DNA of 64,000 bases from SMWC01 sp045561055 (GCA_045561055.1 JBJKYL010000013.1:186001-250000), one strand, 5' to 3'. Positions 44,373 through 54,318 are shown, counted from the first letter of the stretch. Translations and numbers: made by a program. Notes: generated from the letters alone by a model not told the origin.

Positions 44373-44951
44373 CTAAAATTTCCAAATAGCTGCAATACCT
44401 AATCCTTTGCTTCCGATAGAGACGTTTTTCAACCACTTAGGAGGTGTTTTCATCCATAAGCGGGCCGCATCGATAGTCGCCGGGATGAGTAAAAGGGTTA
44501 GTACTTGATTTCGCGATAAATCTGACACCGAAGACATCGCATAAATATCACTCGTGTCATCTTCCTTTAATACTGAATAGGCGAACGAAATCGCAATATG
44601 GCCTGCAACTATCCCTTGATAAAAGGCATCGTCTCCCTTTTTTTCTAGTTTTGCGAAGGCGAGTTCGGATGCAATCCATTGGCCTTGAAACCCGGCAGAG
44701 GCAATCCGCATCTTTTGTTGAGGGCTTGGGTTCCAATCCGGGTAAACAATAGAAAATCCACTGAGATCGACATCAAATCCGTATTGTTTTGCCAAAAAGT
44801 AATGTGAACCTTCATGTACGGCGAATGTTGTTAATGCACCGCCAAGAAAGCTTTTCCAGTCAATTTCAGCTGCTACTGATTGGCTTGACGGTGAAAAAAA
44901 TACTACAAGAATGGATAGTGATGTCGAGCGTAGTGCCGAGAGTAATGTCAC
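44373..44951 (-). CDS. exported membrane protein with HExxH motif (M50-like?)
   Basis: The 192-residue protein has a signal peptide (8-28) and then FLGGALTTFAVHEGSHYFLAKQYG, where HEGSH fits the zinc motif HExxH within a hydrophobic segment, as in site-2 (M50) proteases. Later hydrophobic segments are at about 112-128 and 146-162, but I do not see the second M50 motif (NxxPxxxLDG). It may be a small membrane metallopeptidase or a degenerate relative. No neighbour gives a clear partner. Confidence 0.5.
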   Translation of the reverse strand: MTLLSALRSTSLSILVVFFSPSSQSVAAEIDWKSFLGGALTTFAVHEGSHYFLAKQYGFDVDLSGFSIVYPDWNPSPQQKMRIASAGFQGQWIASELAFAKLEKKGDDAFYQGIVAGHIAISFAYSVLKEDDTSDIYAMSSVSDLSRNQVLTLLLIPATIDAARLWMKTPPKWLKNVSIGSKGLGIAAIWKF

Positions 44952-44978
44952 TCAATTAATTCCCTGGTTACAGAAGAA

Positions 44979-45923
44979 TTAGTCTACCTGCATCCCAAAT
45001 TTATCAGCTACTTGTCCGAGTCGAGTCATTTCTTCTTCGATGAACTTGGAGAACTCCTGGGGAGACTCGCTAGGCCAGACTTCCATGCTAAGACCATTGA
45101 TGGCCTGAATTACCGCGGGGTCTTGCATTGCGAACTGAGCGGCATTGAAGATTTCTGTGACGAATTCATCTGACGAACCGGCTGGCGCAAAAAGACCTCC
45201 CCAGGAACCCGAGGGCATGTCCGTGATTTCCCATTCGAGCATAGTAGGGACTCCGGGGAAAAGTGGAATCCGCGATGGATGTGCAATAACAAGGGGTATG
45301 GCGGCGCCGGATTCGATCACCGGGGACACATAGGGTGAGGTAGTGATCGTGAGATCTACCGTTCCGTCCGTGATTGCCGCCATCGCAGCAGCCGAGCCTC
45401 GAACGGAAGGATCTAGCCTGACGTTGATGCCGAGTGTATTTAAAAGTGCCGCGAACTCCACCCGATGAATACTCCGCGGTGAAATATACGAGTAGGAAAG
45501 GGCGTCGGGGTGACGACGCGTGTAGTCTAAGAGCTCGCCAAGATTTCCTATGCTCAGCCCCGAGCGGGCGATCAGGACATCTGGAACGGCAGTAAGTCGA
45601 GTCACCGGTCGCAGATCGATCAATGGATCAATACCGAATGATTCCGATATGGCTGGTAGCAGAGCCATATTCCCGATCGTTGACACGAAAATCGTTTGTT
45701 CGTTAGCTGGAGCTTCTACCCCGCCTCTGGCCCCGACGTCGTATTTAATCTGAATATCTCGAGCGAGAAATTCTTCCAGTTTTGGCGCAAGGATCGTCGT
45801 TGCGCGGCTAGACGAACCGGTTGCGGGGTATGTAGTCAAAATGACGAGCGGATCTGTTTGCGCAGATCCTATTCCGGTGAATCCAAGGAAAATACAGGTC
45901 CATAAAGCGCTGAGTTTGTTCAT
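44979..45923 (-). CDS. Bug-type (TctC) periplasmic substrate-binding protein
   Basis: The frame opens at 45995, but ATG 45923 gives a normal signal peptide (LSALWTCIFLGFTGIGSA). The 314-residue protein shows the Bug/TctC layout: an early YPATGSSSRA in place of the usual P-x-G-G-x-x-D element, ARGGVEAPANE, PDVLIARSGLSI, PSVRGSAAAMAAITDGTVDL and APAGSSDEFV..IFNAA. It would bind a carboxylate for a tripartite tricarboxylate transporter, but no tctA/tctB genes are in the window. It is divergent from the NHL-repeat gene. Confidence 0.85.
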   Translation of the reverse strand: MNKLSALWTCIFLGFTGIGSAQTDPLVILTTYPATGSSSRATTILAPKLEEFLARDIQIKYDVGARGGVEAPANEQTIFVSTIGNMALLPAISESFGIDPLIDLRPVTRLTAVPDVLIARSGLSIGNLGELLDYTRRHPDALSYSYISPRSIHRVEFAALLNTLGINVRLDPSVRGSAAAMAAITDGTVDLTITTSPYVSPVIESGAAIPLVIAHPSRIPLFPGVPTMLEWEITDMPSGSWGGLFAPAGSSDEFVTEIFNAAQFAMQDPAVIQAINGLSMEVWPSESPQEFSKFIEEEMTRLGQVADKFGMQVD

Positions 45924-46053
45924 GTTGGTTGTTCTACTTTTAGTTACTCTACACATTAACATGGGTCGTATTAGCTTGAGCAAAAAATTGGACACAGAGG
46001 TTAACTGGCGGTCTGATATGGGTAATGGCTATTGGTTTGAAGGAGAGTTAGCA

Positions 46054-47052
46054 ATGTTCCATGTCGTTTGTATAAGCACCCTCGTAGTCATGATGATTGG
46101 GTTTTCTGCGGGGCGAGTGGCAGCGCAATCGAGCTCTATACCTAACCCCTATCAATCGATTCTAGACTGGGCCCAGCTTCCACAAGGAAGGACCTGGGGA
46201 CAGATGGCAGCGTTGGATATCGATAGCCACGGTAACATCTGGGCCGTTGAACGATGTGGAGGTACTACTTGTAACGGGCGGTCCGAAGCGCCTGTTCTCG
46301 CCTTTGGCCCATTAGGCAATCTCGTGAAGGGCCTTGGTGCAGGAGTTTTTGTTTTTCCTCACGGTATCGCTATCGACGAAGATGACAGCTTGTGGGTTAC
46401 GGATGGTCGTGCGATGGACGGCAAAGGTCATCAGGTAATCAAGTTCAGTGCGGACGGTGAGATCGTGATGAGGCTGGGCACGGCTGGTGTGACCGGCGAG
46501 GGCCCAAATACACTCAATGGACCGTCGGCCGTCGCAATCGCTGTTAATGGTGATATTTTCGTCGGTGATGGACACGGGGAAGGGACGAATGCGCGTGTCG
46601 TGAAATTCTCCAAAGACGGGGTTTTTATCAAGGCTTGGGGCCAAAGGGGTGTCGGCCCAGGCGAATTTTCGACACCCCATTCTCTCGCGTTCGATTCTAG
46701 GGGGCGGCTATTTGTCGGGGACCGGGAGAATAATCGGATCCAGATCTTTACTCAGGAAGGTATGTTTCTCGAAGAATGGAAGCAGTTCGGCCGCCCAAGC
46801 GGGATGTGGATCGATAGTAATGATGTTATTTACGTTACTGATTCCCAGTCGAATATGGCACTGAATCCAGGATTCACACGCGGTCTAAGAATCGGAAGCG
46901 TTATAGATGGGTTGGTGACGGCGTTTATACCGCATCCTAACCCCGATCCGAACTCACCAGCGGCCGAAGGTGTTGTGATTGATGCTGTCGGTAACGTCTA
47001 CACGGCGGGAAATGACGAACCCGTAGCAAAGCACGTCTTGATCGAGAGATAA
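46054..47052 (+). CDS. exported NHL-repeat beta-propeller protein
   Basis: The frame is open from 45841, but AAGGAGAG at 46040 points to ATG 46054, and this gives a proper signal peptide (VCISTLVVMMIGFSAGRVAA); 332 residues. The mature protein consists of NHL repeats: FPHGIAIDEDDSLWVTDG, LNGPSAVAIAVNGDIFVGDG, TPHSLAFDSRGRLFVGDRE with NRIQIF, then RPSGMWIDSNDVIYVTDS. Related exported proteins are often named peptidyl-alpha-hydroxyglycine alpha-amidating-lyase-like; activity cannot be read from the sequence. Confidence 0.8.
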   Translation: MFHVVCISTLVVMMIGFSAGRVAAQSSSIPNPYQSILDWAQLPQGRTWGQMAALDIDSHGNIWAVERCGGTTCNGRSEAPVLAFGPLGNLVKGLGAGVFVFPHGIAIDEDDSLWVTDGRAMDGKGHQVIKFSADGEIVMRLGTAGVTGEGPNTLNGPSAVAIAVNGDIFVGDGHGEGTNARVVKFSKDGVFIKAWGQRGVGPGEFSTPHSLAFDSRGRLFVGDRENNRIQIFTQEGMFLEEWKQFGRPSGMWIDSNDVIYVTDSQSNMALNPGFTRGLRIGSVIDGLVTAFIPHPNPDPNSPAAEGVVIDAVGNVYTAGNDEPVAKHVLIER

Positions 47053-47191
47053 TTTTCATAATAAGCCTACAATTATTGCGCAAGAGATTTGAATGTCTTT
47101 TATGTGAAATGTTTGTTTTACAAACAAAGTAAGGGAATCTGATAGTCTGTTAAAGTCAGAGAAAATTCCGTTGTGCTCGAAAGGCGGGAAA

Positions 47192-47662
47192 ATGAAAACA
47201 ACAATCATATCGCTGTTACTCGCTATCTTCGGTTCGTCAGTGGCATTCGATGCTCGGTCTCAGAGTGTTCTTAGCGGAGCCTGGAAGGTTGAAGAGATTA
47301 CGAACAGCGTTCAAAGAACCCGCATAGATACTAATCCGCCACCTAGTCTGTATCTCTTCACGGATGGGTATTACAGCATTATGTGGCTTACCGGTGACGA
47401 ACGGCCCGACTTTCAGCCCGACGTTGATGTCGAAGACGAGGAAATTATTGCTGCCTTCGACTCATTTATCGCCCAGTCTGGATCCTATGAGGTATCGGGA
47501 TCAACGATAACAACTATTCCCATGATAAAAAAAATTCCTGGTAATACGGGTATACCGGAAAATATTGAGTACCGTTTGGAGGGTGATACGCTATATCTGA
47601 TTCAGACCCAGCCGGTAAACTCGACTAACGTACGAACACGCAAGCTCGTTCGGTTAGATTAG
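47192..47662 (+). CDS. exported lipocalin-like protein
   Basis: ATG 47192, with GGCGGGAAA before it, gives a signal peptide (TIISLLLAIFGSSVAFDA) and a 156-residue protein. The mature part begins VLSGAWKVEEIT, has LYLFTDGYYSIMWLTGDERP, SGSYEVSGSTITTIP and EYRLEGDTLYL, and ends TRKLVRLD, the layout of the bacterial lipocalin-like domain that binds small hydrophobic ligands. The ligand is unknown. Confidence 0.65.
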   Translation: MKTTIISLLLAIFGSSVAFDARSQSVLSGAWKVEEITNSVQRTRIDTNPPPSLYLFTDGYYSIMWLTGDERPDFQPDVDVEDEEIIAAFDSFIAQSGSYEVSGSTITTIPMIKKIPGNTGIPENIEYRLEGDTLYLIQTQPVNSTNVRTRKLVRLD

Positions 47663-47698
47663 TCCTGCATAGACAGTGACCTATGGTGGATGGCCGAA

Positions 47699-47944
47699 TC
47701 AATTCTTGCAGACTACATCGTAAATGGTGGCGTAGTCAGCCGAAACGCTAACCAACTTCTGAGCGCCTTCTTCATCTCCGTTTTTTCTTAAGGAATCGGA
47801 TGCATACAGGTAGTCTCCGATTGCTCCCTTTATAAGACCGCATACATCTTCGGGCCATATGTCGGGGGAGTCTGCGCTGTCTTGCGCTGTAGCGTAAGAC
47901 AGTAGTGAAAGAAAAAACGGGACAGCAAGTAGGAATTTTTTCAC
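47699..47944 (-). CDS. small exported protein, unknown
   Basis: The 81-residue product has a signal peptide (3-20, ending ATAQ) and an acidic mature part of about 60 residues with two Cys (DVCGLI..., VVCKN) that could form one disulfide. No family is recognised. It stands alone, convergent with the lipocalin-like gene. Confidence 0.55.
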   Translation of the reverse strand: MKKFLLAVPFFLSLLSYATAQDSADSPDIWPEDVCGLIKGAIGDYLYASDSLRKNGDEEGAQKLVSVSADYATIYDVVCKN

Positions 47945-48278
47945 CGCTAATCTACCTCTCTCTAGGTGCTTTAGAATAAGAATAAAAGTTAAATTTTAAT
48001 TTATAACGATTGACTGTTTTGATAGCGCTTACGTCAGAGAGCCAATTATTAATAGAAATCAGGCGATGGTAAAGACTATAAATGCTATAAAATTTTGTTT
48101 TATAAGCAGTAGACGTCATTACCCGTAAGGTTGTTAGGTTGTGCTAAACGTTGATCATGAGAGTGATTTTGGAGAAGTGCGTTTGGAGTGACTAGATACA
48201 TTCGGCTTTTTGGTATGTGCAGGTCTTCGTTGAGATCGATACAATGATTTTGTTAGGTATGGCTTTGGGGAACCATTA
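47945..48278. other. gene-free divergent region
   Basis: About 330 AT-rich bases between the small exported protein and the metallo-hydrolase gene. No further gene, RNA or clear operator is visible. Confidence 0.5.
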
Positions 48279-49343
48279 ATGTTGAAGTTGATAATAAAAA
48301 ATAGGAATGTAACCTCGTTCGGTTGGTGCTCCTATTTGTTTTTGCTCTCAATTCAAGGCTGGGGTCAGGCCGTTCCGACGCCCGCGGCATTGGCGGCATC
48401 GGAGGAAGCCCAGCAGCATATAGCAGCGGCGATGATACTGGCCGGTTCCGATTTGTCCGGGAAGGTAGAAGCGCTTTGCTCCGCTGCGGGCCCTAGACGG
48501 GCGGGTTTAGTCCGTCAGGCAGCCGGGCTACCGCAAGTTGAGCGTTATGTTCTAGAGCCGACCCGGCTTTTTGAGAATCTTTATTATATTGGTTTCAATG
48601 TTGTGGGCGCCTGGGCTATCGAAACGAGCGAGGGCCTCATATTAATAGATACGCTATATAGTCCTGATGATGCGCGCGATGTGTTAGTGCCGGGGCTCGA
48701 AAAACTGGGGCTGGATCCGGCCCAGATTAAGTACATCGTAATCGGGCATGGTCACCACGATCACGTTGGTGGGGCGTCCTACTTTCAAGAAACGTACGGA
48801 GCAAGAATCCTGATCAGTGAGGCTGATTGGGATCTAGCGCTCTCCCAAGAAACGCCAGATCGGCCGAGGCCAATGCGGGATATGATTGTGACCGATGGTC
48901 AGCAGTTGACCCTGGGTGACACCACGCTAACGTTAGCACTTGCGCCGGGCCATACGGCAGGCACTCTGGCTATGTTTGTCCCGGTCAAACATCTTGGACG
49001 CACCCATACGGCAGTGATCTTTAGTGGTACACAGATGCCCTCCCAGGAATCTATCGATACCTGGAGACACGTGTTCGACGACTTTGCCCGACCGTTGGAG
49101 GCGGAAACTGCACTGGGCGGGCACCCGGGGATCGCGGATTTAGGTACGGAAGATATGGCACGCTGTCTCGAGAGCGGTGGACCGTGTTGGACGCAATCAA
49201 TGAACACGATAGAACTGAAGGCGCAGTTCCGCCAGCAGTATCCGACTGGACCACATCCCTTGCTCCTTGGCACAGAGCGATTCGGCCGCTATATGTCCAT
49301 CATGCTGGAGTGCGCCAGCGCGAGGCTTGCGGCGATGGAGTAG
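48279..49343 (+). CDS. exported metallo-beta-lactamase-fold hydrolase (B3-like)
   Basis: The 354-residue protein has a signal peptide (to about residue 31, QGWGQ). The metallo-beta-lactamase motif HGHHDHVGG supplies five zinc ligands; GHTAG gives the third-strand His; GGHPG near residue 287 gives the last His. The N-terminal ~100 residues precede the fold and include LFENLYYIGFNVVGAWAIET. The order resembles subclass B3-like exported hydrolases, but the substrate need not be a beta-lactam. A GGGGAA site precedes the ATG. DUF6152 and hypothetical genes follow with gaps of 42 and 36 bases, so an operon is likely. Confidence 0.82.
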   Translation: MLKLIIKNRNVTSFGWCSYLFLLSIQGWGQAVPTPAALAASEEAQQHIAAAMILAGSDLSGKVEALCSAAGPRRAGLVRQAAGLPQVERYVLEPTRLFENLYYIGFNVVGAWAIETSEGLILIDTLYSPDDARDVLVPGLEKLGLDPAQIKYIVIGHGHHDHVGGASYFQETYGARILISEADWDLALSQETPDRPRPMRDMIVTDGQQLTLGDTTLTLALAPGHTAGTLAMFVPVKHLGRTHTAVIFSGTQMPSQESIDTWRHVFDDFARPLEAETALGGHPGIADLGTEDMARCLESGGPCWTQSMNTIELKAQFRQQYPTGPHPLLLGTERFGRYMSIMLECASARLAAME

Positions 49344-49385
49344 GCCTTTATGTTATATAAAATCAGTGACTTTAAGAGGTAAAAA

Positions 49386-49760
49386 TTGAACAACAAGATT
49401 AGATTAGTGCTTTGTGCGGCCATCGTGTTAATTCTTGGAAACGTTGCCTGGGCACACCATTCCCATGCCAATTATGACGTGACAGAGTACACGCACCTCG
49501 AAGGAAGCGTACAAGACATCCTTTGGATTAATCCTCATATCTGGCTCTTTATTGAGGTTACGGGTGATGATGGTGTGCCGGTCCAGTGGGCTATAGAGAC
49601 GGCGACGCCGGTCTCGCTCGCAAGAAACGGTGTAACTCGAGATACAGTCCATGTGGGTGATAACGTCTCATTACGCTGTCACGTACTCATAGACGGTGCC
49701 AACGGTTGTCTGCTGGGATATCTGACCGGACGAGACGGCATAGAAAGGCTCTGGGATTGA
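49386..49760 (+). CDS. exported DUF6152-type protein, short form
   Basis: The start is TTG at 49386 with AGAGG about 8 bases before it; there is no ATG that would keep the signal peptide. The 124-residue protein has a signal peptide ending AWA, so the mature N terminus is His-His-Ser-His. The core has YTHLEGSVQDILWINPHIWLF, VQWAIETATPVSLARNGV and VHVGDNVSLRCHV. It lies in the metallo-hydrolase operon. Function unknown. Confidence 0.72.
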   Translation: MNNKIRLVLCAAIVLILGNVAWAHHSHANYDVTEYTHLEGSVQDILWINPHIWLFIEVTGDDGVPVQWAIETATPVSLARNGVTRDTVHVGDNVSLRCHVLIDGANGCLLGYLTGRDGIERLWD

Positions 49761-49796
49761 GTTTTCCCCTTTCGCAAAGATATAGGAAGAAGAATA

Positions 49797-50474
49797 ATGA
49801 AATGTCTCATACAGTTCGCCTTGGCATCGCTGGTTTGTTTTAGCGCGGTATCTGCTTTCGCGCAGGTTGAATACGTCCATCGAAGTGACCGATTTGCTAT
49901 CACCTTTCCGGTCGTGCCGGAGGTCGAAGAAACGACGCGACTCTCAGCGCACGGTGTCGTCTTCCCCGCGAGAATCTATTCGGCTCAAAGCGGCCCTAGC
50001 CTTTATTCGTTGACGCTTGTGGATCACACAGAAGCGCAACAGAGGCATAGAGAGCGACCGGACCAGACCGACGCAAGCTCGGGAGCTAATTTTTGGGTGA
50101 TGGATGTGAGGGCGTCCATAGCACACGCGGCCCAAGGTATTCGTGAGAGGGTTCGCGACGCGGGCGGTGAGATCACTTATGAGGGTTGGGCGGATATCGA
50201 CAAGGTCGAAGGGCACCAGATGCAGGTCACTAATGCGGATCAATCCCGGAGTTATATTGCGCTCCACTTAAACGCTAGCCGTCTCTACATTCTTGAGGCA
50301 ACAGCCCCCCAAAACTACCCACCGCTTGCATGGTTTCAGCAGGGCCTCAATTTCCTTGATGAGGATGGGCAGCGGGTTCGGTATGCGTTCGATACCGATG
50401 GGCAGAGAACCAATATCCGGATCACAGCTCTTGCGGATGCGCCTGAAGGGGTAGAACGACTGGTAGTCGAGTAG
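49797..50474 (+). CDS. exported protein of unknown function
   Basis: The 225-residue protein has a signal peptide (to residue 22, AFAQ). The mature start VEYVHRSDRFAITFPVVPEVEE and the SLYSLTLVDHT strand are seen in small exported proteins of unknown role. It has no cofactor motif. AGGAAGAAG precedes the ATG. It is the third gene of the metallo-hydrolase/DUF6152 operon, upstream of the frameshifted TonB receptor. Confidence 0.65.
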   Translation: MKCLIQFALASLVCFSAVSAFAQVEYVHRSDRFAITFPVVPEVEETTRLSAHGVVFPARIYSAQSGPSLYSLTLVDHTEAQQRHRERPDQTDASSGANFWVMDVRASIAHAAQGIRERVRDAGGEITYEGWADIDKVEGHQMQVTNADQSRSYIALHLNASRLYILEATAPQNYPPLAWFQQGLNFLDEDGQRVRYAFDTDGQRTNIRITALADAPEGVERLVVE

Positions 50475-50656
50475 TCGATGCCGCTAAGATTATTCCGTCG
50501 TTCGATCAATTTTAGTTATAAAAAAATATTGGTGCTGATTACATTTAGGTGATAGCATCGGATAATAACTATTATTATTGTTGTATTTGCACAACATAAG
50601 CTATTGAACCCAACTTTGATAAATCGTTAATTTTCTTTGCGCCTTTAGGAGTTAGT

Positions 50657-53285
50657 ATGAAAATTAGTAGAATCATCCCCACTGGAATAGCGGTAAGTGT
50701 TGCCCTACTCATTTCCTCAGGTCAGGTTGTTGCACAGGACGGCACGACCGCTTCCGCGCAAGCTATGCTTGAGGAAGTCATCGTGACGGCTCGCCGTCGT
50801 GAGGAAAGCCTTACCGACCTACCGCTTTCGGTAGCGGCTATTACTGCCGATACCATGCAAGCGCAGGGTATTTACGACATCATGGATGTTTCGGACTTTG
50901 TACCGAATGTGAATTTTACGCACACCGGTCGACGGGCGATTACAGCTCTTTATATACGAGGCATCGGAAATAATTCGCCTGTCCCGTTAAGGGCGACAGG
51001 TGCTGGCGTCTATATTGATGGCCACTATCTGCCCAACACGGTCGGACAGATGCTCAATACCGTCGACGTAGAGCGGATCGAAGTCATGCGAGGTCCTCAG
51101 GGGACGCTGTTTGGTAAAAATACTACAGGCGGTGCAATTAACGTTATTAGTGCGAAGCCTCACGGGGAATTCGAATCATCTGCTCTGATGCGTGTAGGAC
51201 AATTCGGCCAGACAGATATTCGCGGGATGGTTAACCTGCCGATCAGCGACACTGTCATGACCCGTTTCAGTGCTGCCAAGGAGAGTTCGGACGGCTTTCA
51301 TTACAATCGGTTTTTTGGGGAAACTGTCGGCGCGACTGACCTGAATGCGTTCGCTGGTGCGATTCGCTTGACGCCTAATGATAACTGGCAGATCGATTTT
51401 GGGTGGCGTGGCAATTATCAGGACGATCATAATGAGCCAGGGCGTTGTAATACCTACCCGACTCAGGGCCTCGTCGATGATTTGGCGAAAGTAGCCCCGA
51501 CGAGCCCGGCCCAGATCTATACAGGCACAACGTATGCAAACGGACGTGGCCGGTGGGGCGGACCAACAAAAATTAATGGCACGAAATATCAGATCGGTGG
51601 TCACGTCGAGCGGCTCTATCACGGCGCGACAATTGATATGTGGGAAGAATGCGACAAAGACGCTGCCGCTGGTGACTACGTGATGTCGTCCGAAAAGAAG
51701 TCTTTCCTTCGCCTAGACAATGAGAACACAAATCTGACGGTCCAATGGAATTCAGATGGGGCGGTTGGTGGATTCGATAACCTGATCTTCAAGGGCATCG
51801 CATCGACTCATCAGACGGACTATGACTACTTCCAGGACCGCGACTTTAGTTCGATGCCGATTAACGCGATCGGCACGGCTGGTGGCGCGCGCGATCGCCA
51901 GACCGATAGTATCGAGTTGCTGCTAACTGCTGATGTTAATGATCGGCTCAGCTTCATCCTCGGTATGCATAAGTACGACGATATTGTCTACAACGGCCGT
52001 GATTGCTTGGACAAAGCAAATGCGAACTGGGCGAAATTGTCCGATCCGAACAGCGGGTTCACTATTGCATGCAAACCGGATGGTGGGACGCAGTTCGACT
52101 TTCTGTCATATCCGCGCGCACACCCGGGCGGACCGGAATCGAGCGGTCGGGGAGGCATCGTTACATCCAACTCTATTGCTTATTTCGGTCACATGACCTT
52201 CCAGCTCAACGATAACTGGGCGCTTGATGCGGGTATCCGCTACACCGATGAGGACCGCGGTTTCAACCAAACCGAATTTGCCGCTGAGGCCGGAACTTGT
52301 AAGTTTGGTGGTGCTGGTGATCCACCTCCAACCCAGCTCTGTACCCCCAACTATGTACTGGGCTACGACGTGATGTTCCTAGACGGTTTCTGGAACGACT
52401 CGAAAGCGAACTTCACCGAGTCCACGCCGATGTTCAGCCTGACGCGAAACTTCGAAGATAGCATGATGTACTTTACCTATGCAGAAGGTTTCCTGTCGGG
52501 CGCGTTCAATGATGAGCTCAATCCCTTCCTCGTGCCCGCGCTGAAGCCGCTATTGGAATACGGCCCCGAGTATGTGGATAACTACGAGTTCGGTTTCAAG
52601 GGAAGTTTTCTCGACGGTAGAGTAAGGCTTGCGGGTGCGATCTTCTACATGGACTACACGGATAAGCACGAGAGTATCGGTATCGACAACCCGGACGGCT
52701 TGTACGGTAACGAGCAAAGTATCTCAGATCGTCACCAATGCGGCGGAGTGTGGAGATCTCGGGCATCGAGTTCGAAATGCGCGCGGTACCTTGGGATGGC
52801 GGTTTTATTTCGTTGGACGTATCGGCCACCTCAACAGCGAATATGGCTACTTTCAGCTCGTTTGATCCGGGCGATCCGAACGCGGTTGGCGGTTCCGTCG
52901 ATCATGTCGATGCTGTCCATCGCTGATTTCTCGCCGGAATGGACGATCAGGGGATCGATTGAGCATCAGTTCGCACTAGCGAGTGGTGCGACTCTGACGC
53001 CGAATCTGGGATTCTATTATCAAAGCGAGTACGATTTCCTGGGGTGGACTGGATACCACGAAGAATGCGAAATCGTATTGCTTCCAGCCGGGTTATTCGA
53101 AGCTGAGCGCCCGTGTGACTTATGTGCCAAATGATGGCAATTGGCAGGCCTCTCTCTACGGTAGCAACATTGCCGATGAGCGTTACTTTGAGTGGTGTGG
53201 TAATGGACGATCGGGAACGATGTACTCTCGTTTCGGGCAACCGGACCATTGGGGCTTGGAATTCCAGTACGATTGGGGCGGCTAA
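50657..53285 (+). pseudogene. TonB-dependent receptor gene with four +1 frameshifts
   Basis: The gene starts ATG 50657 behind AGGAG, with a signal peptide, TonB box/plug (LEEVIVTARRREESL, ALYIRGIGNNSP, ERIEVMRGPQGTLFGKNTTGGAINV) and barrel, as in receptors of large substrates or sterol/aromatic catabolism. The first frame stops at 53134, but the protein-like reading moves through all frames: a +1 shift near 52728 (to reach QIVTNAAE), another near 52750 (VEISGIEFEMR), a third near 52910 (LSIADFSPEWT) and a fourth between 53050 and 53085. The final frame ends at TAA 53285 with the classic terminal strand WGLEFQYDWGG. Removing four bases leaves exactly 875 codons. It is a recent pseudogene or a stretch of base-calling errors. 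Confidence 0.85.
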
Positions 53286-53328
53286 GTACGAGTCTGCCTA
53301 CGCTATATTATTTAGGGTATGAAATCAG

Positions 53329-53358
53329 ACGGCACCTCTTCGGAGGTGCCGTTTTTTT
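53329..53358 (+). terminator. intrinsic terminator after the TonB receptor gene
   Basis: A 10-bp perfect stem ACGGCACCTC / GAGGTGCCGT with a TTCG tetraloop is followed by a T run, 43 bases after the reconstructed stop. Confidence 0.95.
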
Positions 53359-53712
53359 ATGCGATAATTTTCGTTACAGAAATAAAGCTATTTGCGCCAA
53401 TTGCTCCGCCTACGGGATGTAAAGTTGTTGCTGGCTTGGAAAAGGCTAGGGAAATTCGGGATATAATGTGAGCGTAGATAATCGATCCCTACGACATTTC
53501 TGTTTTAGGTGCTGATGATCTTCAAGTTCGGATCGAACGATCTAAAAAACGGTGACCGGACAGGCCCTAGTCCTAGGTTTTACGACTGAACTCTAACGGT
53601 GAACTGATGAGTTAATCGCTGGCTCTTTCGGGAGACTACTAAGAGCAAGAAACTGATGTGTGAGCGGGGCAATAGAAGGTTAAATACTATTAAAAAACAA
53701 AGGATTATGAAA
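53359..53712. other. gene-free region before the YceI gene
   Basis: About 350 bases with no gene of their own. The sequence is not strongly AT-rich and could hold a leader or small RNA, but I see no known motif. Confidence 0.4.
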
Positions 53713-54303
53713 ATGAGAATGACACAACTACGACGTGCTACTTTAAGCGTTATTTGCTTATTAACAACTACGGCTCTTTTTGCGGAACCTGTTACCTATG
53801 AAATTGATCCGCGTCATACCTTTCCGTCATTTGAGGCAGATCATCAGGGCGGTCTATCAGTTTGGCGAGGCAAAATAAGGTCGACCAGCGGCACGATTGT
53901 CATTGATCGAGAGGCACAAACTGGAAATGTTGACGTTACTATGGATATGAGCACCATTGACTTTGGTATGGATGCGATGACCGACCACGCTAAAGCAGAA
54001 GATATTCTTGATGTCGCACAGTTTCCTACGGCTACCTACACAGGTGAGATGAGCCAGTTCACTGCACAAGGCGGCCCGACAGCGATTGAAGGTCAGCTCA
54101 CCTTGCACGGAGTCACCAACCCACTGAATCTCCGCGTTAACAGTTTTCAGTGTAATCCCCCAGCTATGGGAAGAAGTGTTTGTGGGGCTGATGCGTCTGG
54201 ATCATTTAATCGGGATGACTACGGTGTCGATTTCGGAATGGGTCGTTTTCTAATGTATGTGAATTTAGAAATTCAGGTTGAAGGGGTCTTAGTCGAAGAC
54301 TAA
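53713..54303 (+). CDS. YceI-family periplasmic protein
   Basis: The frame is open from 53656; AAAGGA at 53699 best fits ATG 53713 (ATGs at 53707 and 53719 are close alternatives). The ~196-residue protein has a signal peptide ending ALFA and the YceI lipocalin-like pattern: YEIDPRHTFPSFEADHQGG, VDVTMDMSTIDFGMD, AKAEDILDVAQFPTATYTG and LTLHGVTNPLNLRV. YceI proteins bind isoprenoid-type hydrophobic molecules in the periplasm. It is monocistronic. Confidence 0.88.
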   Translation: MRMTQLRRATLSVICLLTTTALFAEPVTYEIDPRHTFPSFEADHQGGLSVWRGKIRSTSGTIVIDREAQTGNVDVTMDMSTIDFGMDAMTDHAKAEDILDVAQFPTATYTGEMSQFTAQGGPTAIEGQLTLHGVTNPLNLRVNSFQCNPPAMGRSVCGADASGSFNRDDYGVDFGMGRFLMYVNLEIQVEGVLVED

Positions 54304-54318
54304 AGAAAAAAATTGCCC

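Noticed and set aside
45841..46053. N-terminal extension of the NHL-repeat protein
   Set aside because: The extension covers the antisense of the divergent Bug gene start; the Shine-Dalgarno and signal peptide point to ATG 46054.
48279..49343. Calling the metallo-hydrolase an antibiotic-resistance beta-lactamase
   Set aside because: The fold motifs fit many exported hydrolases; sequence alone does not show beta-lactam activity, and the operon context suggests another substrate.
52629..52926. Two short plus-strand frames near 52.6-52.9 kb as separate genes
   Set aside because: They are pieces of the TonB receptor read after the frameshifts, and join into one continuous receptor sequence.
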